Shown piece after piece: positions 1 to 10,930 of a stretch of DNA of 64,000 bases. Numbering within the stretch: the first letter of the stretch is position 1; each line of letters starts with the position of its first letter. The stretch is from Adineta ricciae (taxonomy: Eukaryota > Rotifera > Eurotatoria > Adinetida > Adinetidae), in contig CAJNOJ010000161.1 of assembly GCA_905250025.1 (NCBI GenBank), positions 179,972 through 243,971 of the forward strand, written 5' to 3'. A model generated the notes under the pieces. The model saw only the letters and a list, made by a program, of their open reading frames with translations, made no database searches and was not told where the DNA came from. Made by a program: the position numbers and the translations under genes.

Positions 1-1272
1 ATCTCAAGTTTATATAGGCAACATCAGTAGTTAATCATGCAGCTGTTATAACACCAACAAAAGATGTTCCGAGTTCGAATTTTTCAGAACTGAAAATCGA
101 CGATAAAATAAAGAAACGCTCCCGAACGGAGTCAGCGCTTTCAACCAAGTCCAGACACAGTATTAAAGCTGAGGATGCCGTTCGTCCGTAAGTCCATATA
201 TTGAAAGAAGTTCCTTTGTTCACTCATTATCGAAAATATTTAGGCTGTATAAAGAAGATGTACTCTATCAAGGTGATACACGTGATCTACCTGAATACCG
301 ATCCCATCGTGATATTCCAAGCTACATTCAAGACACAACTAAAGTACCTGAAGTCATGGAAAAGTCAAAAATGAAAGCATTTTGGGATATTTTTCTTTCG
401 ATGACAAATTTTGATTTATTAGCTGATAAGAAAATGATTATTCTCTGTTTGGTAAAGTATAATTCGTCATAACAGATGCTTTTCAACTCAATCCTTCTCT
501 TTAAGGCCAATGTATGTTCAATGGTTGGCTACTACACACCGTATCTGTTCATTCCGAAATACGCTCAGTTTGAAAGATCAGTTCCAGAAATAAGCTCTAT
601 TTTCCTGCTATCAATTATCAGTAAACTCGATAATATTATTAATATTTACTATTCTCTTAAAATATGTCTCCTTTTTGTTTAGGTTTTAGCAACACTCCTG
701 CTCGATTTCTCTCCGGCTGGATAACGAAACTTCCGTACATGACACCTCTACTCGTGAATAACATCGGTTTAACTGTCGCTGGTGTTTCATCGTTGCTTCT
801 ACCATTTTGCACGAGCCATTTGCTTTTAATTCTGTTTTGCATTGTATGGGGTGGCTTTATTGGTAAAAATCTAATTCGTTTCTCTTCATATAACACATGA
901 ACACTTATATTTTAGCGTTCCATGTTTCATTAAGTCCAGTGATCACATGTGATTTAGTAGGTCTCGAACGTTACAGCAATGCGCTGGGTTTAGTATTGAT
1001 GTTTCGAGGTATCACATCATTGAGTGCTCCACCGGTAAATGAATTTGAAATCAAATGAACTATCTTTTGAGTGTACTATTTAGATTATGGGTGCTATTCG
1101 TGATGTAACAAACAGTTTTGATATTGCATTTATTATTGGTGGTATAAGTTTTCTTGTAAGTGCACTAATGCACTTCCATCTGATGTGGATTAACCATCGT
1201 GAGAAGAAACAAGTAGATGAAACAAAAAAGTCGATCGATATTCAAGCCAATCCAATGGCATCCGATATTTAA
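1..1272 (+). CDS. Monocarboxylate transporter-like (SLC16/MFS) protein, 3' part
   Basis: The gene enters the window already in progress. Predicted exons are about 18-187, 244-451, 506-613, 683-862, 916-1034 and 1085-1272, all with GT-AG introns and joining in one frame. The first two exons give a long hydrophilic stretch rich in Ser, Lys and Arg, like the cytoplasmic loop between membrane segments 6 and 7 of SLC16 carriers. The later exons give alternating hydrophobic segments with an RFLSGW motif and a short charged C-terminal tail ending at 1272. In this family the protein would be a plasma-membrane carrier of monocarboxylates or related small molecules; the substrate cannot be inferred. 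The N-terminal half lies outside the window. A different MFS subfamily is possible, but the large central loop favours SLC16. Confidence 0.7.
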
Positions 1273-1548
1273 TTCTCCTATAAACCATTGAACAATTGCG
1301 CGTTTATCAATTATATTTATGTCTTGTAGTTCTAGTTCTTTTACATTCGATTTCTTGCTATTAATCAGCATCCGGTAATGTTTTCTAGTTGATGAAATTC
1401 AATCTGTGATTGAAGCCAGTCTTGGAAATTTTATATCAATGAAAAACCTTTTCATTTTTCACTCATAAGACATGGAAAATAAAAACGATTTCGTTTCTTT
1501 TCTGTTGTAAAAATATGCAGATTCGAAATGTATCATATATCACCCGTT

Positions 1549-2466
1549 TTATGTGCATTGATATGTGCTATCACATTGACTTGTAAAACGGTTGAATTTC
1601 TGTCCGGCAGGACATGTCGCAGAGAGCGGAGCTAGAACAAAATATTTTACAGTATACCATAATTGAGTTTTAGAAAAGATACGAACCACCGAATGGTTGT
1701 GGACAGTAAAAATATCGACCGATGCCACATTGTGCTGTATCAGGGAAAACACCTTGTCGTGTGCATGTAAAGTAACCTATTTATCAAATGTATACATAAA
1801 GTTGGAAAGTCTGAATGTGTATACAAACATTGATTGCAATTCACTCCGCGATATCCCGGTGCACAATTGCAGTAAGCATAGGTGGTGGCTCCGATTGTTT
1901 GCTCGAAACATGTTCCAGTTTGACATAAACCTGCATAGCAACGTGTGGATATGCCTAAGGTAATCTCAATCAACTAGAAGTGAACTCAGTTAACATATTT
2001 TGTTTACCTTGAATTTCACAATGTTCACCGCTAAAACCCAATTGACACCAACAAACTTGCTGACCGTTCACAACGTTACAAACGCCACTGTTGACACATG
2101 TTTTCGTACATGCTGCTTGCAATGGATTGACAGTACCTGATAAGCAAATGATTCTAACATGCATCTTTCAATCAAATTATGACTTCGGCTCCTTACGACA
2201 AGGTGCATTGACCACAGATTGAATGTTATTCGGACATGTGCATAAAACTGTATTATAGTTCGGTGGCAAATCATAGCAACAATAGCCAGTTAATCCATCG
2301 AACGCACCTGGCACTAGTTGACATGGGTTACTTGCGCACGTTACTATGAACATTCACAGACAAGACATATTGTTGGTATTCATTTGCTAAGTTTACCTGC
2401 TTCACTCAGATCGATAGATTGTTGAAATAGAAGAGTAACTAGGAACAGAACAGATGCACGAGTCAT
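1549..2466 (-). CDS. Secreted cysteine-rich protein with EGF-like repeats and a C-terminal chitin-binding-like module
   Basis: The start at 2466 gives a signal peptide of about 23 residues (MTRASVLFLVTLLFQQ...). Predicted exons are 2397-2466, 2197-2343, 2008-2136, then from 1954 downwards, with two further introns before the stop at 1549-1551. The second exon encodes a Cys-rich stretch beginning CASNPCQLV. The third (C-x3-C-x5-C...CWCQLGFSGEHC) and fourth (CYAGLC...CNCAPGYRGVNC) are typical EGF-like domains. The final exons encode six spaced cysteines (CGIGRYFYC...TCPAGQKFN...C...C) resembling a peritrophin-A/CBM14 chitin-binding domain. The join in this last part uses a non-consensus GTGGTT donor. 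The protein is probably extracellular or cuticular; no ligand can be named. A 20-bp piece of exon 2 recurs at 3240-3260, in a local duplication that also involves the neighbouring ATP-grasp gene. Confidence 0.7.
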
Positions 2467-2554
2467 GATGAGATAAATAATGGGGAAATTTATGAAATAA
2501 TCATTCTTTTATATGATGATGAATTGACATGTTTTCCCTTCTGTGAAGCTTGTT

Positions 2555-2865
2555 AATCTTCTTATTATTGGAAACTGGATACCTCATTTTGTTTTTCTCT
2601 CTGCATATTACGAATAACAAATTTAGAAGAGTCCGACTATATACTACAATCAACTTGATTTTAAAAAAACGAATGTGTTTAGAAAAAAAGATTAGCAAAT
2701 AAAAGATAGAAGAAATGAATGTGATCGTGTAAGAAATATGAAAGTGACTCATTGTATGATCGAATAGCTTCTTTTTCGAAGTGAATTTTCTTTCTCGATC
2801 GAATGTTTCGAACCTGATGCCGCAATTCATAATATAGCCAATAGACTTCTCGCGGGCATAATTCA
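2555..2865 (-). pseudogene. Eroded duplicate of the 3' end of the MysC-like gene
   Basis: This stretch aligns by eye with 3335-3660, the C-terminal coding end and 3' flank of the ATP-grasp gene. Shared blocks include the segment around ACGAATGTGTTTAGAAAA and the following AGATTAGCAAAT run. Relative to the gene, it lacks about 21 nt between TTTTC microhomologies, carries small indels that change the frame of the last codons, and ends near 2860 without the rest of the ATP-grasp domain. It is best read as a truncated, non-functional tandem copy. The order and orientation match the functional unit downstream. Confidence 0.75.
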
Positions 2866-3232
2866 AAATTGATCTAGAATACTTTTAGTTGAAATTGTTA
2901 CATACTTAATGGCGGATCTTTGTACCCTGCCTACTTTCAATGATTCGATAGGCACGAACAAATAGAAATCAGTCTATTTAAAATTCAATTAAGGGTATTA
3001 TTTGTCGAGTTTATAAAACTTAAGTCAACATAGACCAATCACATCGTTTTATCCGGTTTACATGAATTGACTTGATCCCACAAGCGAATGCATTCAACAA
3101 GAAAGTAACACGGTTTGCTACATAGGTTGAACTGTGCTTTTGTTATCGGTGATTGGGTCAAATTTTCTCAGTTAGAATAATTTTCGTCTCAATCGATTTC
3201 CGTTCGATCATTTTTCGCCTACTCAACACTTG
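2866..3232. other. Gene-free spacer in the duplicated block
   Basis: No supported exon was found. A segment around 2900-2970 has weak similarity by eye to 5040-5130, the region just upstream of the MysC-like gene start. That would fit the first copy having lost its internal coding part while keeping some 5' flank. This is tentative. Confidence 0.35.
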
Positions 3233-3262
3233 ATACAAGCTGACATGGGTTACTTGCGCATA
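3233..3262 (-). pseudogene. Remnant of exon 2 of the EGF/chitin-binding gene
   Basis: A 20-base identity to 2320-2340 in the same orientation. Read on the minus strand it still spells CASNPCQLV before running into a stop. It sits just 3' of the intact ATP-grasp gene, exactly where the EGF gene lies relative to the truncated ATP-grasp copy, so it marks the second unit of an old tandem duplication. Confidence 0.6.
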
Positions 3263-3400
3263 AAACATTGTCCATACTCATTTCTCCAGTTCAACGCCTT
3301 CGTTCATGTGCACAGGTCCTGCTGAATAGCCAAATTTTTTCTTATTTGAAATTGATACTTTGGTTTGTGTTTTTCTTTCTGTTTATTACGAAATAAAAAT

Positions 3401-5007
3401 TTAAAACAGTCGACCCATATTACAATCAACGTGATTAAAAAAACGAATGTGTTTAGAAAAAAGATTAGCAAATAGAAGATAGAAGAAATGAATGTGATAG
3501 TGTAAAAGAAACGGAAATGGATCATTCCATGACCAGATAGCTTCTTTTCCGAAGCAAATTTTCTTCAAACATGCAATGATTTTCTTTCTCGATCGTATGT
3601 TTTGAACCAGTTGCCACAATTCATAGGGTAGCCAATAGATTTGTCGCGCAGAAGCAAGCGGTACAATCATTGTCGAAGATTCGTGTTCGAAATAAGCATT
3701 GGCAACTTCTGGATGATTGTAAAACGAAATAATATTTGAATCAACATATGAACGGCATTCAATAGCATAAACTTGCTCATCGTGATCATCAATGATGAAT
3801 TTCATTGATAAATGGCCAGTTAAATTCAACGTTTCAACGTACTGCATACACCATTGTAAGATCCTTGGCTGATCGACATGTTGGTAGGTTGATTTTGGCG
3901 AACAGACAAATAGCTTTATTCTGCCATCGATCGCTGTGACGTGTGTTGAATATTCTTGACCGGAAAGAAACTTTTGTAAAAGATATGGACGATGTTCACT
4001 GATTGATAATTTGTTGATGTATTCGATGGTTTCTGATGGTGTTGATCGAGGTAATATGATTGTTTTCTCGTGATGGAGAGAATCGATGGTAGCTGGCTTG
4101 CAGATGTACGAGCAATCATAATTAAATTGTAATAATTGTTCACGTGATGTTATTAGAAATGAAGATGGAACTGATAGATTCAGAGAACGAGTTCTCTCTA
4201 TAAATGCATATTTGTTCGACATGAATATTGTTTGATCAGATCTTGGATAAAAGATCGAACAATTGTGCGTTGCCAATGCGACTTGTAACTACAAAATCGT
4301 TGCATCATGAGGCTGAATACTATTTACAATCGAATTGTGCATACCCGTTCATCGATGTGAGAATGACAGCACGGAATAAAAACATTGATCTTTTCTCTTC
4401 GAACAATGTTCGCTAGTATTGTTAGATATGCGTCGGATTCTTTGCTTGGCGATGGATGAACATAAAATCTTTCGACGGAATTCGACCATCGATGACCGGT
4501 AAGCCAATTGATTGATTCATCAACAAGAATTATTTGATGGCCCGCTTGATAAAATGATCGACATAGATGAAGTGCTTTTGTTGTACTACCACCGGATATG
4601 AGAATTCGTTTCCGAGATGGATTTGATGAGGGTAAGGATGACTTTTTATGAATGAGATTACAAAAATAGGATAAAATCATTGTTAACAATGTAATCAGGA
4701 GGTTCAACGGAAACATTAAGCCAAATAAAAGAAGACAAACGATTGTGCGTACATAATTATTTAATAAATAAGAAGGTATGTGAGTTAACTGTGAGAGAGT
4801 TTTTATTAGTCGACGATAGGGTGGCCAAGATTGTTCTAAATTATCTTGGGATTGTTGTCTAAGTGCAGAAAAGGTCATTGAATCGTACACATGTTGATGA
4901 AGTTCATTCAAATCTAGACGTTACAGGAGATATTTTTTTATCGATGATATTTCCTAAGTTCAATTAAATTTACCTTGAACTTTATGCAACTCACTTCTCG
5001 TAGACAT
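3401..5007 (-). CDS. MysC-like ATP-grasp ligase (mycosporine-type)
   Basis: Three exons (4974-5007, 4345-4913, 3401-4288) join in frame through introns of 60 and 56 nt to give about 496 residues. Residues about 66-95 form a hydrophobic segment. At about 114 comes ILISGGSTTKALHL, then WLTGHRWS, then the ATP-grasp body with LSGQEYSTH, YAIEC and FYNHPEVANAY, and a tail ending DPFPFLLHYH...NMGRLF. This order and these motifs match, from memory, the MysC ATP-grasp family, which in cyanobacteria, dinoflagellates and cnidarians joins glycine to 4-deoxygadusol to make mycosporine-glycine, a UV-screening compound. No MysA or MysB partner is in the window. Two odd points: the metal-binding Glu-x-Asn is Glu-Cys-Arg here (about residues 378-380), and the LDDK-type motif reads MSNK. 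Activity may therefore be changed or lost. A related ATP-grasp with another substrate is possible. Confidence 0.72.
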
Positions 5008-5641
5008 AATTTAAAAGTGAACTGAAATGATCTCAGTTAGAAATTCATGACTCATAGTGGACCTTTGCCCTTCTTTCTTTGTTTCTAACCATTCAATAGA
5101 AGATATTCCGCCATCGATATCGACGAACGAACAGAAATAGTATAGAACCAACAACAAATTATCAAGTTTAACGTATTGTTTACGAGTTTGTTGTAACCAA
5201 ATTTCATATCGATTAGTTTTATCGAATGTGCGACCAGAAAAATCACATCATCGATTTCTTTCTTCATACGAGAAAAGCCTCTTGGATATTACTAAACGAC
5301 ATAATTAGTGCACACATACAGCTAATCAAGGACTTTATTGATCAATAGACTATGAGCATACTGATTCCGCAATATTCTAAAAGCAATTTGTATGAATTTC
5401 ATGTAGATAATAATTAACATGTTATTTTGTCATTATAAATCCTTTGTAAACAACATCTGTCATGGTTTTGATGGAAAAACGAACTTGATATTGCAATACA
5501 TATCATTATCGATGTAATCTTTAGAGATTTGTGTGTCGTTGACTTTATCATGGTATGACACATTTCTAATTATACTCGGAAAACGAACAACCTTTTATTT
5601 TTGTTGAGATTTTCATCCGAAGTGATGTACAAGAACAATTT
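5008..5641. other. Intergenic, 5' flank of the MysC-like gene
   Basis: About 630 bp upstream of the MysC-like start and downstream of the next minus-strand gene. Only short, unconvincing open frames are present. No repeat or RNA gene was recognised. Confidence 0.5.
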
Positions 5642-6507
5642 CTACACAGGTGATTCGCGTATGCATCGTGCATTTGTCGAGTCATGTTCATCGTCTTCGC
5701 TTTGGTTACGTCGTGTTCCATCAGCGGGTGAATAACATATGCTATATCGAACAGCAGCGATGTTCTCCACGCTTTTGCGATGTAAATCAAGCAGGCTTCG
5801 TCGGATATTCGATGGAATCATGTATGGATTGAGTAACCGATCGGCTTTAGAAGGATACTTTGTTATTGAACAAGTTGAGATTGTTGAACCTCGCGGTCGT
5901 TCTTTTTGCAATAAATGCGTAGTTAATGGTGATCCCGCGTTTGAATTTGTATATTCATCGATCGTTGTATCGTACATTGGTGTGATAAAGGCACCGGCAG
6001 CAGAAAATCGTGGTTTGGAATGAATCACCATATCACTTGTACGATGAACAACAGTAATATGATTCAAATTCATTGGTGGTTTAGCAGTTGGACGATACGG
6101 TATATCACGATGACGAATACGTAGTAATTCTGAATGGCGAATGAAGACAAAGATCGAGCCAAGCCACAATAATAGCACACAGATAATGATCATAATTTCA
6201 GGTACGCGAAGTGGATCAGGTCGATCATCTAAAGAAAGTAATTGTTAGAGATGAAAAGAACAAAACTAGTCGTTTTTCTACCATCATCAGTTTGGGCAAC
6301 AGCGGTTATATCAATACTATGATTCGCACTCGTGGATGGGCGAACTTGAACGATAAATTTCTGTGCTTCATTGATTAATAAAATCATTTGCTCTGTATCA
6401 GTCTAAATTTCATTAATATATCTTTAACAAAGTTCTTAACAAAACGAAATGTTTACCTTGTTTGATTTCTCCAGTATCATGATTGATCAAATCACAATCA
6501 AACTCGT
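5642..6507 (-). CDS. Single-pass membrane protein, possibly FNDC4/5-like; C-terminal exons
   Basis: Three exons are supported: 6457-6507, 6282-6392 and 5642-6228. They join in frame if the second uses the acceptor ending ATACAG. The first two give a beta-rich stretch that could be the end of a fibronectin type III domain (FIVQVRPSTS, IDITAVAQTDD). Next come PLRVPEIMIIICVLLLW, a transmembrane segment, and a long cytoplasmic tail of about 160 residues rich in Ser, Arg and Pro. The order of FN3 end, short linker with PE, and membrane helix recalls FNDC4/FNDC5 (irisin precursor), but the tail is much longer and similarity is weak. The signal peptide and first exons were not found; they should lie between 6508 and about 7800 on the minus strand. 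The true function is unknown. Confidence 0.4.
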
Positions 6508-7853
6508 CTATGTAAAAAAAAAAACAAAATTCCTTTAGCCGTGTATGTGTTAATAGGAACAAACAGGAAGAAGGAATGCCAGTTGATAGAAGATAGGAAA
6601 ACACATTTGTAATAGCAATCGGAAAGCTAACACATAGAACGACTTGCCATTTGCTTTAACATCAGAGCGTATGGATGGCGACGTGCACACACACACATGC
6701 TCTCTCCCTCTCTTTCTTTTCACGCTTACTTAAGAAAGAAATGCTCTATTATCAATAAACCAAAATTATCTGATTCCTCTTATTCTTGTCCACACAAACA
6801 CTGATGAGAACAATATTTTCGAACAAATCATACGCGATACACACATGTGGCAATTGTTTGATTAGTATCTAAACATAAAATAAAACCTAGCTGAATAGCT
6901 ATTCAAACATCCGACAGGAACATCGAGAAAAAAAACAAATGATCATTTATTCTATTAACATCGGATATTTTCACAAGAAAAAATACGAGCCGCTAAAAAC
7001 AAGAACCTGCTCTCTAATCGACAGACGATGTCATGGAGTATTATCGAAATCAAATTCTCCCTGTTTTTCAAGAGTACTATTGGATAAATGAAGAAGAACA
7101 TCGGATTATCAATCAACACGTTAGATCTGATTATTAGAGACAAATAAATCGACATCGATTCATCTTCCAGACATTAATGACACCATCTATCTTTCAGTAA
7201 CATTTCCAACGTGATAGAGACACAAAAACCGAGAGCGTTTTTCTTTTTATCCATCAACTAGTGTTTGTTTACTGTTTGTCGATCATGTCGGACTTTTGTG
7301 AACATTAACAATCGTTTTAATATTTCCAATCAAGGTCTTTTTTCCCATCAACATTGATATTAGACTATCTCGTTTTCTTCGCTCCTATTGGGAACAATTA
7401 CGAAATTCGCCGATCCTATACTCACATGTGGGCTCATGCGATGAGAAAAATAATCGATAATAGGAATGAACTCGTTTGCCGTATGTGGGCTGCAATACAA
7501 TGGAATGTTGTGATTCATATCGTATGTTTTGATTTCTTTCTTTTAGAAATATTTTCTCGTTTTCTCCTTCATCGAATTTCGCCGACGACAAGAAGTGAGT
7601 CTTGAGTACTCTATCAACGAACAAATGTGAATAATCAACAAGCATTTTCAGACATGAAGGAAGAGCTCTGAATGAGATATCCAAAGTGTTTTTGACTATA
7701 TTGAATTTCTTATAAGAATAATTCGATTTTCTAACAAGATTGTGCTGACCTAATTTATCTTCAATGTAGCGACATCTTCTCACGAACATCAGCCGTTGGT
7801 TGATCTTCGCAAAACTTGATGATGGTGATGCTGATCATTTCTATTCTCAGTAA
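6508..7853. other. Unresolved region between divergent genes
   Basis: It should hold the missing 5' exons of the minus-strand membrane protein and the 5' flank of SCFD2. Open frames on both strands (for example 7385-7789 minus and 7354-7605 plus) lack family features and overlap each other. A CA/GT-rich tract lies near 6680-6700. Confidence 0.4.
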
Positions 7854-10558
7854 ATGTCGTCGACTTTGATACAATTAGCATCAATTCAATCGAATCAGAT
7901 CACATCGTTGACTAAATTGTGCTCGAATGCATTAGTTTTAGTTGATCAAATAACATTCGAATGGTTTCGGATGATCAATCTCATCGGACATTTATTTTGT
8001 TCCCTAGATCATCCGACAATCAAACGAATCAATGATGAAGTAAATCATAATCAAATCTTTTCTCTTCTCGACAGTTTGTCTTTTGAAGAATCTATTCGAA
8101 AATAATAAACACAAACATTTGGTAATCATCCTGAGTGAACCAATTGCAATATCTCGTTTGAATCAGATTTGTACTCAACATTCATTTGATTCAATTGTGT
8201 TATTAACAAGTTCATCAACATTGATTCACGATTCGAATAATGAACTCGACGAACATCTATTCGATTTATTACAATTAAAATATCTACAGTTTCCATTCGT
8301 AACAATTACAGACAATTTCTTTTTAACTCCAACACTTATTCCATATCGATTACCGTCGATTGAAACATTAACGTCGCTCACTCATGAAAAGATTAAAGTA
8401 GGACAATTTTCTATTCGATCATGATCTTATTCCTAGTGTTCTTTCTTTTTGTAGACAATTACCTCATTCGATGACATCTTTCATGCCGATGAAATGAAAA
8501 CTATCCGAGTAAGTAAGCAAAAGATTTCATTACTACATCACTATCCTTCTCTATTCAGACCTACGCTGAGATGCTAAACACATTAATGACGAGTATGAAT
8601 GCATACGAAGATGTTTTCACGCTTGGTCCATTAAGTCATATTATTGGCCGAGAATATACACAAACGAAACATACAAAACAACGGCGACGAGTACGAAATT
8701 GATTTTGATTCTGAAATAATTCGATTGTTTTAGTCCGGTGAACGTAAAATCGCACTTCTACTAATCGACCGACAGTTAGACTTGGCGACACCATCATCTC
8801 ATCAGCTGGATACATTACTTGCACAAGTGATTCATTCGTTACCGAATATACGCATAAAAAGTGTTGATCAGTGCCAACAACGAACGATTGATGTTCAAAT
8901 CGACACACGAGCGTTATTGAAGAGTTCATCGTAAGTGTGCCGAGATATATTCCAGCTTTAATGTATTAGATTTTCTAGAGTGAAGTTTGAGAGTGATTAT
9001 AATTCATATTTATTCGCGGATATGAAACGACGTGTGGAGAATGTCGATATCAAGTCAATATTTGATAATATCGTGTATTCCAAATCGAAAGTATGTGGTT
9101 TTAACGAGAGATTTTAATAGCAAAGATATTTTGTCAGATAGCCACAAGTGAAGTCTTCAGTCATTTACTCGAATCTCTGATTTATAACAATTTGGAGACG
9201 AAAATTAAGTCTGTAAAAGTCTCTGCGGCGGCAATCAGTGCTTGTCTAGAAAAATTTCGGTAAGCAACAACAGATATTTTATTCGAGAATTCATCTAAAC
9301 CTCATATTACAGACAATCGCCGATAACTGTCTGTAAAAACTACGAATTATTAGTCATGTCCTGTTGTTTGATGCAATTACTGGATTCAGTTAGTCAAAAC
9401 CAAAAACTCGAACGTTTAATTGGTCTTGAAAAAGTACGATCTTATAATTCGTTTCGAGAAAATAACTTATTTTGAACGGTAGATTCTTGTCCAAGCTTTG
9501 ACAACAAATGCAGGTCCTAGTCCATATTCAATTGTATTGCAAACATTGAAAGAAGATCTGGCGAAATCTGAAGAACAACGGTTTTGTTGACTTCTATCGA
9601 TATCTTGTTTGCATTCACGAGTTTTTCTAGGCAATTGAAATTGATTGATTATGTTATTCTACTCGTTCATATTTATTCACTCGCTGGTAATGATGTTTTC
9701 TACGGAAAGGAAGAAAAGGATCGTATACATGTAAATAAACTCAAAAGTCAAACTTTGATAAAGATAGGTTGAATTTGTTTGTTTAGAAATTGATTGGAAA
9801 GGAAATTCTCACAGATTCATCATTTACTACCGAACTTCGTCATGAAATGAAAAGTATTGTACAAATCCCTACCTAAATTCATATTTTCATTATTGAATTT
9901 CTTCTAGCATTGGGATATTCGTTAGAAATCGAACACGTTCTTGATGTTATTTATGAACAGCTTGATTTATTATCGTCGTACAAACGTCGTTATAAACATT
10001 TGAAGTTCGTTCTCATTCTTTTCTTTTCGCTCGACTCTTTCTTATTTATTTTCAGTTCACTAATCGTTCAAGGTAATGATGAACAACCGACATATCGTCA
10101 ATCCATACTTAAACAAGTATTCGATCTATACAAACGAGGTAGTAATGCAAGTCAATCTCGATCATCAGCGTCGGCAAATCAACAGGAACAATTCTTACAA
10201 GACATTGAACATGTTCCATTCGATGGATTCACAGATCTGTTTAAAAGTGCGACAAGAGGGTAAATTTCACATGAGATACTCATCAATCATTGAACATTTA
10301 TCTGATTATAGATTCTTTGGTGATACAAAACCAACATTAGTTAGTAACGATTATTCGGCAATAGTTGTTTTCATTGTGGGCGGAATCACAACACAAGAAA
10401 TACAGCTTGTTCAAGAATATAGTCAACAAATAAAGAAACAAGTAAGAAAGGCAGACATTCGTTTGCAGATAGAATTTCATTCTCGCTTTCAATAGATTAT
10501 CATTGGCTCGTCGGGTATCATGAAAGCAGAAGATGTGTTATCCATGTTATTAAGTTAA
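7854..10558 (+). CDS. SCFD2: Sec1 family domain-containing protein 2
   Basis: A Sec1/Munc18-type protein acting in membrane traffic. The start at 7854 lies 3 nt after a splice acceptor. Exon 1 ends at 8039, and a 49-nt intron (8040-8088) restores frame into a long second exon. Hallmarks in order are KHLVIILSEPIAISRL, GPLSHIIG, KIALLLIDRQLDLATP (the region around the SCFD2 'VDRTLDLT' motif), the middle block with LLDSVSQNQKLERLIGLEK, VILLVHIYSLAG, QSILKQVFDLY, HVPFDGFTDLFKSA and the C-terminal SAIVVFIVGGITTQEI. This collinear match to human SCFD2 runs almost end to end, so the gene appears intact, with about a dozen short introns. The protein stops at 10558. Sec1-like proteins bind SNAREs; the exact SCFD2 role is poorly known in any animal. 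Confidence 0.85.
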
Positions 10559-10930
10559 TGATTTCAATCGTCTTTTTATTGTCATTGTTGATTTTTGCAA
10601 TAACCTTAAATATATTTGTCCTATGAGAATAAACAGCGCAGTTTGTTTTCGAATACGACGTTGGTCATGACAAAAACAGCCTTCGTCGAAATACACGTCA
10701 GTAATTACAATGAGCTTTTAGTTGATATGCGTATGTTAGTTCGAAGGAGGAGGGGAGAAAAATATGTACGTTGCATACACATACAAACATCGCCCACATC
10801 TTCACCTTCATTGAAACAGAACAATACATAGACATTCGCGCGAGTCACATTTGATCCATTAGTTCTGTTGCTTGAAGTCAAACAAATCTATCTCCATACA
10901 TTAACTATTTGAATTGTTCTTATCACTGAC
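10559..10930. other. Intergenic
   Basis: 372 bp between SCFD2 and the HAD gene on the same strand. A weak open frame at 10616-10831 shows no family features and is not called. Confidence 0.5.

Noticed and set aside
4289-4344. Apparent stop and break in the middle of the MysC-like gene
   Set aside because: A 56-nt intron removes the stop and keeps the frame (HIDER|LQVAL).
7385-7789. 134-codon minus-strand open frame upstream of SCFD2
   Set aside because: Composition is random, no motif, starts without a plausible context.
8040-8110. Apparent frameshift breaking SCFD2
   Set aside because: A 49-nt GT-AG intron (8040-8088) joins both frames and the joined protein follows the family.
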